Source of the DNA: Hyphomicrobiales bacterium
GTDB lineage: Bacteria > Pseudomonadota > Alphaproteobacteria > Rhizobiales > Beijerinckiaceae
NCBI GenBank assembly: GCA_930633495.1
Contig: CAKNFJ010000001.1
Span: 3,371,001 to 3,435,000, forward strand
Length of the DNA: 64,000 nucleotides
Reading direction: 5' to 3'
A program made the position numbers and the translations under genes. Below are positions 35,000-44,674 of this stretch, piece by piece. Each line of letters opens with the position of its first letter. Position 1 is the first letter of the stretch. Below the pieces are notes generated by a model. It saw only the letters and a program-made list of their open reading frames with translations, did no database searches and was not told the origin of the DNA.

Positions 35000-37345
35000 T
35001 CACTTTAATTGAGCCGATTGCGGACGAGAATCGCTCTCGCTGTAGCGGGCATAGTGATTGTCACTGTAATAATCGCTCAGATAGGAATTATAGCGTTTCA
35101 TCGCCCTGATGTCCGTCTTGTTCAGCACCGCTCCGATCATGCGTTCATAGATGTTGGGCGCCGTGTGCAAGGCATGCTGGACAACGTCGGTCTTGGTCCG
35201 CCCCCACTCCACCACGAGAATGAAGCCGTCGATCAGCGCCCCTGTCACGCGGACATCCACCACCGGGGATAGCGGCGGAAGGTCGACAATGACGTAGTCA
35301 TAGGCCGCGCGCAGACGGGCAAACAGTTTCTGCGTCGCATCGGCCGAGAGGATCTCGCTGGTATGGAGAAGCGGGCCGCGCCGCACCGCTGGCAGGAAGG
35401 CGAGACCGGTTTTCGGATGCTGCCAGACCGTCTCGTCGAGCGAGCGTCTGCCATGGATGACTTCGACGATTCCAGCTGTCGCATTCGGGGCAAGGCTGGC
35501 CGATAGGGACGGGTTCCTCAGGTCGCAATCTACGACAATCACGCTCTTGCCGCTGTGGCCGATGAGTTGGGCCAGGGAGGCGGCGATCGTCGTCTTGCCT
35601 TCGTTGGGCACGGTCGAGGTGATGCCGATGACCTTGCTGGAGCTGTCGGCCGGGCTGAGATCGATACCGAGCTTAATCGCCCGGATCGCTTCGGCGAAGC
35701 GAGACAACGGCATGTCGATCACTGCCCAGTTGACCGATGGCTGCACCGACAACGTCTGTCGGTGCGGGTCTTCGTCCGGCTGTCGGATTTCGGAAGGCGG
35801 AGGCCTCTTGGGTGCGTGCCAGCGAGGCACCATGGACAGGCAGTGGAGATGAAGCGCGGCTTCGAGCTGCGCGGATGTGCGGAAGACCCTATCCATCGCA
35901 TCCCGCAGCAGCCCCAGCCCGATGCCGAGGCCGAGGCCGCCGAAAATGCCGAGCGCCAGGATCAGAGGCGTCTTGGGCTTGCTTTTGCTGTCGGGCGGCA
36001 TGGCCGGATAGATCACGCGCGCATCCGAAATCGGAAATGTTTCCTGCTGGACCGAGCCGGTATAGCGCTGCAGGAAGTTGTCGTAGAGGCTGCGAAAGTT
36101 CTTGGCCCGGGTTTCCAGCTCTCGCAAGGTGATTTCAGCAGTATTGGTCGTGCGGGACAGCGACACAGCCTCGTTGAGCTGCCTTTCGATTTCCTGCTGC
36201 CGTTGCCGGGCCGACTCGTAATCGCTTCGGCTCACCTCCGCGAGACGGCGCACCTCGTCGAGGATGGAACCGTGAAGGTCGCGCATGCGCGTGCGCAGAT
36301 TGATGACGGCGAGGTGATTGCGGCCGAAACGGGCAGCCCATTCGCTTTCCCGCCGGACGAGCTCCAGATATTGCTGGCGAAGATTGTTGATGATCGGACT
36401 GGCCAAAGTGTCGGGGCCGGCCGCGCCGAGCGCTCCGATCGCGTTAGAGCCGTCCGAGCTGCTCCGCAGAACGGTCGTATAGTTATTCAACCGGTTCTGG
36501 GCATCGGCGGTCTGCGCGCGCGCAGCGACCAGGCGGCTGTTGAGGTCGGTGATCTTTTGCTCGTCGATAAGCGTTCCACCGCTCGAGACGATATTGTTCT
36601 GGACCCGGTAGGCGTTGACCGCGCGTTCGGCTGTCAGGGCCTGCTCGTTGAGATCGCGCAACCTTTCTTGAAGCCACGCAGTCGCGCTGCGATTGGTCTC
36701 GAACCGCGCATTCAACTGATCGGCTATATAGGCATTGGCGACCGCATTGGCGATTTCCGCTGCGCGGGCAGCGCTGCTCGAACTGAAGCTGATCTCGACG
36801 ACGTTGCTGAAGCTCACCCTGTTCGCCTGGAGACGACCCTGGAAGGCCCCGATCAGGCTTTCCGTCATCTGGTCCGTCGTTCTATTGTCCGGCTGTTTCG
36901 GCGGAGGCGAGATCCAGGCGCGGATTTTTTGCAGGATCGCGGCGAGCGAGAAGGGCGGACTGTTGAAATCCGGATCGTCGAAAAGCTTTAATTGCTTGAT
37001 GACGGCGGTGGCGATGGCGCTCGAACGAATGAGCTGGATCTGCGTTTCAAGCTGATTCAAGTCGAAGACCGGTTCAGCAAGCAAAGACTGTTGCTGAAAG
37101 AATTGTGCCTTGGGATTGCCGAGCAATATCCGGACCTGAGCCGAATAGGTTGGCGGCGTGATGCGCAGATACACGACGCTCAACCCGAGGGCGATCGTGG
37201 TCGCGAAAATGATGATGACGTATTGGCGGCGCAGAAAGCTCAACGCGAAATCAACCAGCACGCCGATTCCGCCCTCGCCTTCGCCCGGGGCGCCGACGAT
37301 GGTGGCGTGGCTCCGGTCCGTCTGCGACATGTTGCTATGAAGCAT
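35000..37345 (-). CDS. Wzc/ExoP-type polysaccharide co-polymerase and tyrosine autokinase
   Basis: A 781-residue inner-membrane protein that controls chain length and couples assembly to export. The N-terminal Wzz domain follows a helix at about residues 41-60; a long coiled-coil periplasmic section follows; the second helix is near 455-475. The BY-kinase has Walker A TSTVPNEGKTTIAASLA (about 570-586), Walker A' VIVVDCDLRNP and Walker B YVIVDLPPLSP. The C-terminus holds a tyrosine cluster (YNSYLSDYYSDNHYARY), the autophosphorylation tail. GGAGG precedes the ATG at 37345. It works with the export lipoprotein. Confidence 0.93.
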   Translation of the reverse strand: MLHSNMSQTDRSHATIVGAPGEGEGGIGVLVDFALSFLRRQYVIIIFATTIALGLSVVYLRITPPTYSAQVRILLGNPKAQFFQQQSLLAEPVFDLNQLETQIQLIRSSAIATAVIKQLKLFDDPDFNSPPFSLAAILQKIRAWISPPPKQPDNRTTDQMTESLIGAFQGRLQANRVSFSNVVEISFSSSSAARAAEIANAVANAYIADQLNARFETNRSATAWLQERLRDLNEQALTAERAVNAYRVQNNIVSSGGTLIDEQKITDLNSRLVAARAQTADAQNRLNNYTTVLRSSSDGSNAIGALGAAGPDTLASPIINNLRQQYLELVRRESEWAARFGRNHLAVINLRTRMRDLHGSILDEVRRLAEVSRSDYESARQRQQEIERQLNEAVSLSRTTNTAEITLRELETRAKNFRSLYDNFLQRYTGSVQQETFPISDARVIYPAMPPDSKSKPKTPLILALGIFGGLGLGIGLGLLRDAMDRVFRTSAQLEAALHLHCLSMVPRWHAPKRPPPSEIRQPDEDPHRQTLSVQPSVNWAVIDMPLSRFAEAIRAIKLGIDLSPADSSSKVIGITSTVPNEGKTTIAASLAQLIGHSGKSVIVVDCDLRNPSLSASLAPNATAGIVEVIHGRRSLDETVWQHPKTGLAFLPAVRRGPLLHTSEILSADATQKLFARLRAAYDYVIVDLPPLSPVVDVRVTGALIDGFILVVEWGRTKTDVVQHALHTAPNIYERMIGAVLNKTDIRAMKRYNSYLSDYYSDNHYARYSESDSRPQSAQLK

Positions 37346-37830
37346 TCAGCCTCCGCCTGCGCCTAATATGTTTTCGTCTGTCAGCCGCCGTCCGAGCGGA
37401 GCAGCGTGAAATATGCGCCGGCAACGGTCGGACGCTCCCGCAGAGGATAAACGTATCGGGTTAAGGCGCTCCTGTCCAAGTTAAATATCATTTAGTTTAA
37501 CTGGTTAACCGTGCATTGAATTTAACTAGTTAACCATGGTGGAAGGTAGATTTGTTATGGTTTCTCGTCGCGATTAAAAAGCTGACGATTCCGATAGTGG
37601 CAGACGGGTTGATATTTCGCTAGTCCGCAGCCAACTGAATATCCGGCAAGCGTCGCTGCTCGATAAATCGTGATCGGGCTCCGGCGGAAAGCGATACGGC
37701 GCGATACTCGCCTGGAGCAGGTCGTCGGTCGCTTGAAGCGGGACGTGCCGCCGCATAAGACTGGCCTGCCATCTCTCTCGTCCCCTTGGGGCGGTCATGC
37801 AGTTCTTGGCAACACGGGATCGAATGAGCA
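37346..37830. other. Divergent intergenic region between kinase and glycosyltransferase
   Basis: A 485-base gap with promoters facing both ways expected. Besides the TTTAAC/GTTAACC repeats at 37496-37535, nothing coding is visible. Confidence 0.5.
37496..37535. promoter_or_regulatory. Two-copy TTTAACT(G/A)GTTAACC operator-like repeat
   Basis: TTTAACTGGTTAACC (37496-37510) and TTTAACTAGTTAACC (37521-37535) are near-identical direct repeats 25 bases apart, and each is internally palindromic (TTAAC-N2-GTTAA). They lie 150-190 bases before the kinase gene and about 300 before the glycosyltransferase. A dimeric repressor or activator site is likely; the protein is unknown. Confidence 0.45.
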
Positions 37831-38643
37831 GTGCGGACCGAATACACAGCGCTTATCCGGACGTTCAACTCCGAGACACTTCTCAAGGAGACGCTGGAGT
37901 CGCTGCGTTCTCAGACACATCCTCCTAAATCCTATGTATTCGTCGATTCCGGATCGACCGACGGAACTCGGAATATGCTGCCCGAAGGCGGATATTTTCA
38001 TGCCTATCGCGGCGATTCGTTCAATTATTCGGAGGCGATCAATCAGGGACTCGATTTCGTTGCTGAAGATCATGTCCTGATCATCAGCTCGCATACGACA
38101 TTGGCCAATCCGCTTGCGCTGGATTACGCCTCCCGGCTGTTGGAGCAATCCGAAGATTGCGCCGCCGCCTATTTCGATAATGGCCCTCTCGCCGAGCTTG
38201 GGGAGGAATTGATCACCAAGCGTAATTTCAACGGCTTCAACGGCCTGTGCAATACATGCGCTTTGATCAAGATGGAGTGGCTCGCCAAAAGAACGTTTCG
38301 GCGGGAGTTGTTCGCGGCAGAGGATCAGGAGTGGGCGGCCTGGCTGTTGCGGGACAAGGGTAAGGCGACCCTTCGCGTACTGGGCGCGGGAATGAGCAAC
38401 ACCCGCAATCCGTACATGTTGGGATATGTCGGGAAAAAATACATAAACGAGCAGGTGGCCGTGGCCTATTTCGTGGAGCGGCGGCTGCTTTCCCCTTGGC
38501 ATGTGGCGCGGGTGCTGTCGCGCGCCGTGAATCCGCTTCGGAGTCGTAGCGGGGCCGAGCGGCTGACGAGCCTCCGCCTGGCTGCCAGCCTCGTCACTTG
38601 CTGGTTTCGGAAGCCGGACGGAGCTTCGCGATATTTTCGGTGA
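37831..38643 (+). CDS. Family 2 glycosyltransferase
   Basis: A 270-residue GT-A type glycosyltransferase. It starts with YTALIRTFNSETLLKETLESL, then YVFVDSGSTDGT as nucleotide-sugar-binding loop; the usual DXD is weak, perhaps ISSHTTLANP, and AEDQEW (about 167) fits the catalytic base position. A GTG at 37831 is the start in this frame; an ATG nearby at 37824 is in another frame. It is the first plus-strand gene of the polysaccharide locus. Donor and acceptor sugars are unknown. Confidence 0.85.
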   Translation: MRTEYTALIRTFNSETLLKETLESLRSQTHPPKSYVFVDSGSTDGTRNMLPEGGYFHAYRGDSFNYSEAINQGLDFVAEDHVLIISSHTTLANPLALDYASRLLEQSEDCAAAYFDNGPLAELGEELITKRNFNGFNGLCNTCALIKMEWLAKRTFRRELFAAEDQEWAAWLLRDKGKATLRVLGAGMSNTRNPYMLGYVGKKYINEQVAVAYFVERRLLSPWHVARVLSRAVNPLRSRSGAERLTSLRLAASLVTCWFRKPDGASRYFR

Positions 38644-39056
38644 CGGTCCGCCCCTCGCAGGCTGCCCCGATGCGCGCGAGCGGATGCGCTTTCGACGAAT
38701 GCTTGATGACTTGCGCCGTCGTGCAAAGGTGCGACCTATCGCTTCCGGTGGGGCCGGTGTCAGGCCACGCGCGTCGGCGGGGCGCTCCATGGCCGGCGCC
38801 ATGCTATCGATCATTCCATTAACTTCGCTCTTGTTTTCTTATTTAAATGCATTGAATTGCTGCTCTAAATACATGCCGGTTTAAATGGCCTCAGCCCATG
38901 TTCTGGTCTGAGGGCATCGTCATATCGAAGAGACACGCCCGATGGGCTGCCGGCCGGCGTGCGGTCGCGCCGCTTTTTGGAGGAGCGTCGATGTGCTGTT
39001 CTTCAGTGTCCTTACGGCAGGGGTTTGACGTGATCGTCCGGAGAGATTGAGCGGCC
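38644..39056. other. Gap with a small hairpin
   Basis: A 413-base gap with no convincing gene. CCTCAG (38889-38894) pairs with CTGAGG (38908-38913). Composition alternates between GC-rich and AT-rich. Confidence 0.45.
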
Positions 39057-40253
39057 ATGGCGGACAATACGATGATGAATATTAGTTCCAACGCCGGGGC
39101 GAGCTTGGCGTCGTCGGCCGATATGAGCGGGTTGTCCGGCAATTCGCCGCTCGTGGACTACACGCTCCGCGGGCTCGCGCAATGCTGGCTGCCCGAGCAT
39201 GGACGCTGGTCGCACATCTATCATCTCGATGGCCGCCTCTCGCCGAACGAATCCGTACCGCGAAGCGACGTCTTCTATACGCTCAACGTGCTGCTCGGCC
39301 TGTCCCGAGTCGCTGGCGTTCCGGCGGGCCTCGATCTGTCCGAGATATTTCAGCGGAATGCGCGACTGCTCACTAGTCTACCTGTGCCGAAATATGCCTT
39401 TGGCATGGCGCTTTGGTCAGCGGCCGAGCTGGGCTTCGAGCTTCCCGAGGCGGTCGTCCGGGAGGTTCGGGCCCTGCTGACGGATCAGGCCGCCTGGGAG
39501 AGTTTCCGCGCGCAGGATCTCGGCATGCTGCTCACCGGAATCGTGACGATGGCTCGTGCTGGCCGCGACGAATGGCTCGGCTTCGCGGCGCCGCTGTACC
39601 GCTTTCTGAGCGCCCGTTATCGGGGCGGCTCTGATTTATTCTTCGACGCGCCCTCAGGGCTTCGGCGGCGGTTCTCGTCCTTCGCGACACAGATTTATCT
39701 ATCTATCGCCTGCTATCAATACGGTGATTTTACAGGTGATTCTGCTGCCATTGGCCTGGCCAACGCCTGCGCCCGCAAGCTGATCGCACTGCAAGGGCCG
39801 CAGGGCGAGTGGCCTTGGTTCTACGACGCGGTCAGCGGCCGCGTCGTAGATTTCTACGAGGTCTATTCGGTCCATCAGTACGGCATGGCGCCGGCGCTTT
39901 TGGAATGGGCCGAGCGCTACGACGTCCCGGGAGCCCGCGACGCGCTGGTTCTCGGCTTCCACTGGGTCCTCGGTCAGAACCAGCTCAAGCGCTCGATGCT
40001 GGTGCCGGAGCGGAGCCTGAGCATTCGTTCCCAAGTCCGCAAGAACGAATTGACGACGAAGAGGCGGCGCGTGCTGCGTGCGGTTGCCAATGCCTGTCTT
40101 GGCAGGAGCTCCGACCTTATCGACAGCTCGACCGTCGATCTTCGCCTCGAATGCCGCAGCTACGAGCTTGGCTGGATCCTGTGGTCGTTCGGCCAGCGCG
40201 CCGATCTGCCGCAACTGACCGGACATGAAGACTTCCGGGCATCGCAGGGCTGA
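39057..40253 (+). CDS. Conserved-looking protein of unknown function in the polysaccharide locus
   Basis: A 398-residue soluble protein without signal peptide or membrane helix. Repeated helical stretches with aromatic motifs (WLPEHGRWSHIYHLDG, LQGPQGEWPWFYDAVSGRVVDFYEVYSVHQYGMAP) suggest an alpha/alpha-toroid like those of six-hairpin glycosidases or terpenoid cyclases, which is inference from pattern only. I do not recognise a named family. It lies between two glycosyltransferase genes in opposite orientations, so a role in sugar processing or modification is plausible. Confidence 0.65.
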   Translation: MADNTMMNISSNAGASLASSADMSGLSGNSPLVDYTLRGLAQCWLPEHGRWSHIYHLDGRLSPNESVPRSDVFYTLNVLLGLSRVAGVPAGLDLSEIFQRNARLLTSLPVPKYAFGMALWSAAELGFELPEAVVREVRALLTDQAAWESFRAQDLGMLLTGIVTMARAGRDEWLGFAAPLYRFLSARYRGGSDLFFDAPSGLRRRFSSFATQIYLSIACYQYGDFTGDSAAIGLANACARKLIALQGPQGEWPWFYDAVSGRVVDFYEVYSVHQYGMAPALLEWAERYDVPGARDALVLGFHWVLGQNQLKRSMLVPERSLSIRSQVRKNELTTKRRRVLRAVANACLGRSSDLIDSSTVDLRLECRSYELGWILWSFGQRADLPQLTGHEDFRASQG

Positions 40254-40278
40254 TGGCGACCCCGCCGTACCGTCGTAT

Positions 40279-41166
40279 TCAGCGGTTCCAGACCACGGAT
40301 CGATTGCCGCGAAGTAAGGAGAGCATCGTCGCGGCGCGATGGACGCGGATTGCGATCATCACGGCAATGGCTCTGCAGCGCGCAGCAATTCCATCGATCC
40401 GATCGCTCCTGAGCACCGTTACGACGCCGGCGACGGGCGAAGCCAGGACCAGGAGCGCTCGGGCAAACCAGCGCAGGCGCCAGGCGGGCTTGCCGTCGCC
40501 CGCATTCCAGTAATGCAAAATCTGCCGGTCCCACTTGACGTAGAGTTCCTGAAGCGTGGTGCGAGCCGGGTGGAACACCACCATCTCGGGAACATAGTGG
40601 AAGCGCAGACCCGCGGCGCGCGCGCGCCTGCCCCATTCCATATCCTCGGCGACCTCGATCCCGTCGAAAGGGCCGACGGCCTCGAAGTCACGACGTGACA
40701 CCGCCAAGTTTCCGGTGCCGGCATAACCGTGCTTTTCGATATAGAGCTTGAAACGATAGGCGAAGACGCTCTCATAGGCCTCGATCGCGTTCAGCTTGTC
40801 ACCTTGGGATCGCCAGATTTGGACGTCCCCGCCCAGTGCGATGCCGGGGCCAGACGCTGTAAGCGTCTTCTCGATGGTCCGCAGCCAGTTCGGATCGGCG
40901 CGGCAATCGGCGTCAATGAAGGCGAGGATTTCGCCGCGGGCGATTGCGGCGCCCATGTTGCGGGCGGGGCCCGGTCCCGGGCGCTGCTCCTGAACCAGGC
41001 GCACGCCGGGATGACGCGCCACGACTTCACCGGGAAGAATTTGCGAGCCGTTATCAATGACGATCGTTTCAAATTGGCCAGGTTCAAGGGTTTGGCCGTC
41101 GAGGCTGAGCAAGCAGGCTTCTAGGGCATCGTGCTGGTTAAGGTGAGGAATAATAACTGATATCAT
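40279..41166 (-). CDS. Family 2 glycosyltransferase
   Basis: A 295-residue GT-A glycosyltransferase. Motifs are MISVIIPHLNQHDALEACL at the N-terminus, TIVIDNGS, the metal-binding AFIDADCRADPNWL (DAD near residue 89), and AEDMEWGRRARAAG as catalytic region. One or two hydrophobic segments near the C-terminus may anchor it. It is on the minus strand between plus-strand genes and is preceded by an AT-rich 254-base gap (41167-41420). Confidence 0.88.
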   Translation of the reverse strand: MISVIIPHLNQHDALEACLLSLDGQTLEPGQFETIVIDNGSQILPGEVVARHPGVRLVQEQRPGPGPARNMGAAIARGEILAFIDADCRADPNWLRTIEKTLTASGPGIALGGDVQIWRSQGDKLNAIEAYESVFAYRFKLYIEKHGYAGTGNLAVSRRDFEAVGPFDGIEVAEDMEWGRRARAAGLRFHYVPEMVVFHPARTTLQELYVKWDRQILHYWNAGDGKPAWRLRWFARALLVLASPVAGVVTVLRSDRIDGIAARCRAIAVMIAIRVHRAATMLSLLRGNRSVVWNR

Positions 41167-41420
41167 GATTTCTATTCTGTTTCAATTTGTTTCCAAACGG
41201 CATGCGTAACATTTCTTATGGTTATGTATCGTATTGGGCATGATTTATCGAAATTAACCAAGGGCTGGCAAATGTACATCGAAAGGGGCGATTTAATATC
41301 GGATCGATTTGCAATTGAATACAATTCGCGTACCTTGTAAATATCAATTAAATTGCGAACTGGATGTTGCGGTAGGCGGCCCAGCGAGCGAGTTTCGTTT
41401 GCGCGGAGGAGAAGAAGGCG

Positions 41421-42212
41421 ATGCGCACGTCGTTCTTGGGTTGCCCCATCGATGCCTTGTCTATGGCTGAGACTGTAGAATTGGCGCGCGGCGCGATGCG
41501 TGACAGGCAGCGTGTTCAGCATGTGGCGCTCAATGTCGCTAAATTTGTCAATATGCGCTTCGATCCCGTTCTCGCTGCCGATGTTGCGAGCAGCGATATC
41601 GTGGGCGTCGACGGCATGGGTATCGTTTGGGGCGCGCGGGCCTTGGGTCTTCCGGTCGCATCGCGTGTAGCGGGTATCGATCTATTGTCCGAGCTTCTCG
41701 CCGTTTGCGCAAGGGAAGGCTTTAAGCCGTATTTCCTTGGCGCCACGCCGATCGTCCTGCAGCAAGCGCAAGAGCGGGTGCGTGAACGGTATCCGGCCAT
41801 TCGGTTCGCGGGATCGAAGGATGGGTATTTCAATCGCGAAGACGAAGTTGAGGTGGTTAAGGCGATCCGGTCGAGCGGTGCGGATTGTCTCTTCATCGGC
41901 ATGCCGACGCCTCGCAAGGAGCGGTTTCTCGCCGCCCATCGCGATGAGATCGGGGCGTCGTTCATCATGGGTGTGGGCGGCTCATTCGATGTTCTTGCCG
42001 GAGCTGTGCGCCGCGCGCCTGCAGGTATGCAGCGCTTCGGCCTGGAGTGGTTGTACCGTATCTATCAAGAGCCGCGCCGTATGTGGTGGCGCTATGCCAG
42101 GACCAATATTCTGTTCGCGGGCATTCTGACGCGAGCGATGATCCGCCAGATATGGGGTGCGCGGGCGAAGGTCGGAGGCAGTTCGCCGCCATCTAGCCGG
42201 ATTGGAATATAA
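41421..42212 (+). CDS. WecG/TagA/CpsF-family glycosyltransferase
   Basis: A 263-residue GT26 enzyme; relatives transfer N-acetylmannosaminuronic acid (WecG) or ManNAc (TagA). The family core is seen in VQHVALNVAKFVNMRFD, VGVDGMGIVWGARALGLP, YFLGATPIVLQQAQERV and MGVGGSFDVLAGAVRRAPAGMQRFGLEWLYRI. It sits directly before wecB- and wecC-like genes (2 bases to wecB), matching transfer of a ManNAcA-type sugar. Confidence 0.9.
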   Translation: MRTSFLGCPIDALSMAETVELARGAMRDRQRVQHVALNVAKFVNMRFDPVLAADVASSDIVGVDGMGIVWGARALGLPVASRVAGIDLLSELLAVCAREGFKPYFLGATPIVLQQAQERVRERYPAIRFAGSKDGYFNREDEVEVVKAIRSSGADCLFIGMPTPRKERFLAAHRDEIGASFIMGVGGSFDVLAGAVRRAPAGMQRFGLEWLYRIYQEPRRMWWRYARTNILFAGILTRAMIRQIWGARAKVGGSSPPSSRIGI

Positions 42213-42214
42213 AC

Positions 42215-43333
42215 GTGCAGAAGCATTTTCTTGTTCTACTCGGTACTCGTCCGGAGGCAATCAAGCTGTTCCCGGTGATAAATCGCTTAAAATCTGAAAA
42301 TGATGTCAAATTGACGGTGTGCTCTACAGGGCAGCATCGGGAGTTGTTGAATCAGGTTCTTAATATTGTCAATCTGAAGCCAGATTTCCATTTGGATGTG
42401 ATGACCGACAATCAGACTCTGGACGGTCTGACCGCTCGGCTCATCGAGAACATCGGCAAGATCCTCGATCAGGTGCGGCCGACCCGCGTCATCGTTCAGG
42501 GCGATACGGCGACGGCGATGGTCGGCGCCGTGGCCTCCTATTACCGCCGGATTCCGGTTTCGCATGTCGAAGCGGGATTGAGGAGCGACGACATCTACGC
42601 TCCCTGGCCGGAGGAGGTGAACCGCAAGATCGTCAGCGCCATCGCCGATCAGCATTTCGCGCCGACGCAACGTGCCGCGCGCGCCCTGCACGCGGAAAAC
42701 GTGCCGCAGGAGCGCGTCCACGTGACCGGCAACACCGTCGTCGACGCCCTGCTGTTCACCAAGGCTCTCGTGGAGAAGGACCCGCTCCTGGCGTCACGAT
42801 GGGACGATATCAGGCAGCGCCACCGCGATCGGCGGATCATCTTGGTCACCTGCCATCGCCGCGAGAATTTCGGCGATGGTGTGCTCAACATCATCAAGGC
42901 ACTGAAGGCGATCCTGGTGAGAGAAGATGTCGCCATCGTCTTGCCGGTTCATCCCAATCCCAATGTTCGGGACGTTTTCGAGGCCCATCTGGCCGACCAC
43001 CCGCGTGTCGTCCTGATCTCTCCGCAGGAATACACCGATTTCGTTGGTTTGCTGGCGATGTCCTATCTGGTCTTGACCGATTCCGGCGGCGTGCAGGAAG
43101 AAGCGCCGACCTTCGGGAAGCCTGTGCTGGTGATGCGCGAGACCACCGAGCGGCCCGAGGGCGTGGAAGCCGGCACGGCGCGCCTCGTCGGAGCCGACTG
43201 TGACAGGGTCGTCGCAGAAACCCTCCATTTGCTCGACGATGAAGAGCGCTACGCGGCGATGGCGCGTTCTCATAATCCGTTTGGCGACGGCCGCGCCAGC
43301 GAGCGCATTGTGAAGGTGTTGCTTGATGCATGA
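42215..43333 (+). CDS. wecB: UDP-N-acetylglucosamine 2-epimerase
   Basis: A 372-residue non-hydrolysing epimerase interconverting UDP-GlcNAc and UDP-ManNAc. Signature GTRPEAIKLFPV at residues 9-20, then HVEAGLRSDDIYAPWPEEVNR and VLTDSGGVQEEAPTFGKPVLVMR. It starts with GTG at 42215 and overlaps the wecC start by eight bases. Could alternatively act on UDP-GlcNAc(3NAc)A as WbpI does, if the 3-acetamido pathway suggested by later genes is complete. Confidence 0.93.
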   Translation: MQKHFLVLLGTRPEAIKLFPVINRLKSENDVKLTVCSTGQHRELLNQVLNIVNLKPDFHLDVMTDNQTLDGLTARLIENIGKILDQVRPTRVIVQGDTATAMVGAVASYYRRIPVSHVEAGLRSDDIYAPWPEEVNRKIVSAIADQHFAPTQRAARALHAENVPQERVHVTGNTVVDALLFTKALVEKDPLLASRWDDIRQRHRDRRIILVTCHRRENFGDGVLNIIKALKAILVREDVAIVLPVHPNPNVRDVFEAHLADHPRVVLISPQEYTDFVGLLAMSYLVLTDSGGVQEEAPTFGKPVLVMRETTERPEGVEAGTARLVGADCDRVVAETLHLLDDEERYAAMARSHNPFGDGRASERIVKVLLDA

Positions 43334-44588
43334 GTTCCAGAAGGTCGTGGTGATCGGCCTGGGTTATATCGGGCTGCCGACGGCGGCTCTCATCGCGAGC
43401 CGTGGCACGCAGGTGCTTGGCGTCGATACCAAGGAGGATGTCGTGCGCATGGTGGCCGCCGGCACGATCCATATTTCAGAGCCGGATCTCGACGGTCTGG
43501 TTTCGAAGGTGACGTCGAGCGGCGCGCTGACAACATCAACCAAGCCGCAGCCGGCGGACGTCTTCATGATCGCGGTGCCAACCCCGATCGACCACGACAA
43601 CAAGCCAGACCTGTCGAGCGTCTATGCCGCAGTCGAGAGCATCATCGACGTGCTGGCACCGGGCAATCTCGTCATCCTCGAATCGACCTCGCCGATCGGA
43701 ACCACCGAGGCCATCGCCAGGCGGATCGGCGAGCGGCGCCCGGACCTGCTTGTCGGGACCAACGGCAACGAGAGTGCAGCGATTTACGTCGCCTATTGTC
43801 CTGAGCGTGTTCTGCCGGGGCGGATCCTGACCGAGTTGATCAACAACGACCGGTGTATCGGCGGTGTCACGCTGGCTTGCACCCGCCGCGCCCAGCGCTT
43901 CTACAAGGGATTCGTTCGCGGCGCTTGCGTCGCCACCACGGCGCGCGCGGCCGAATTGGTCAAGCTGACGGAGAATGCCTTTCGCGACGCGAATATCGCT
44001 TTCGCCAACGAACTGTCCCTGATCTGCAACCGCTTCGACATCAACGTCTGGGAAGTGATCGACCTTGCCAATCGCCACCCGCGCGTCAACGTCTTGCGGC
44101 CCGGCCCTGGCGTCGGCGGGCACTGCATTGCCATCGATCCCTGGTTCATCATCGATTCCGCGCCGGATCTCGCACGGCTGATGCGGACCAGCCGCGAGGT
44201 GAACAACGACAAGACCCGGAAGGTCATCGAACTGGCCGAAGCCATGATCGACGACCATCCCTATGCGAATGTCGCCTGCTGCGGATTGACCTTCAAAGCG
44301 AATATCGACGACTTGCGTGAGAGCCCGGCAATGGATGTCGCGCTGCACCTCGCCGCCAAATACGGCCAGCGGATCAAGATCGTCGAACCCAATCTGCGCC
44401 AGTTGACGCCCGAACTCGCCGGTCATGGCGTCGGCTTCATGAATATCGACGAGGCGCTGCGCGACTGCGAGATCGCGATCGTGCTGGTCGACCATGATGA
44501 ATTCAAGATGGTCCCGCTGGCCCAGCGACGTCACCTCGACGTCGTCGATACCCGCGGCATCTGGCAGGACATGCCCGCGCGGACATGA
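43326..44588 (+). CDS. wecC: UDP-N-acetyl-D-mannosamine dehydrogenase
   Basis: A 420-residue nucleotide-sugar dehydrogenase making UDP-ManNAcA. The Rossmann motif VVIGLGYIGLPTAALIASRG, the IAVPTPIDHD segment, the catalytic ELVKLTENAFRDANIAFANE and the cysteine motif GPGVGGHCIAIDPWF are close to E. coli WecC. I use the ATG at 43326 rather than the TTG three bases earlier. Coupled to wecB by overlap. Confidence 0.92.
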   Translation: MHEFQKVVVIGLGYIGLPTAALIASRGTQVLGVDTKEDVVRMVAAGTIHISEPDLDGLVSKVTSSGALTTSTKPQPADVFMIAVPTPIDHDNKPDLSSVYAAVESIIDVLAPGNLVILESTSPIGTTEAIARRIGERRPDLLVGTNGNESAAIYVAYCPERVLPGRILTELINNDRCIGGVTLACTRRAQRFYKGFVRGACVATTARAAELVKLTENAFRDANIAFANELSLICNRFDINVWEVIDLANRHPRVNVLRPGPGVGGHCIAIDPWFIIDSAPDLARLMRTSREVNNDKTRKVIELAEAMIDDHPYANVACCGLTFKANIDDLRESPAMDVALHLAAKYGQRIKIVEPNLRQLTPELAGHGVGFMNIDEALRDCEIAIVLVDHDEFKMVPLAQRRHLDVVDTRGIWQDMPART

Positions 44589-44674
44589 TCCGGGCATGAC
44601 GAAAGCGCACCGTGCCCGAAGCGTGGCGCGGCAAGGACATGGAGGCCGCCGGCCTCGAAGCGTAAGGACAGCTT

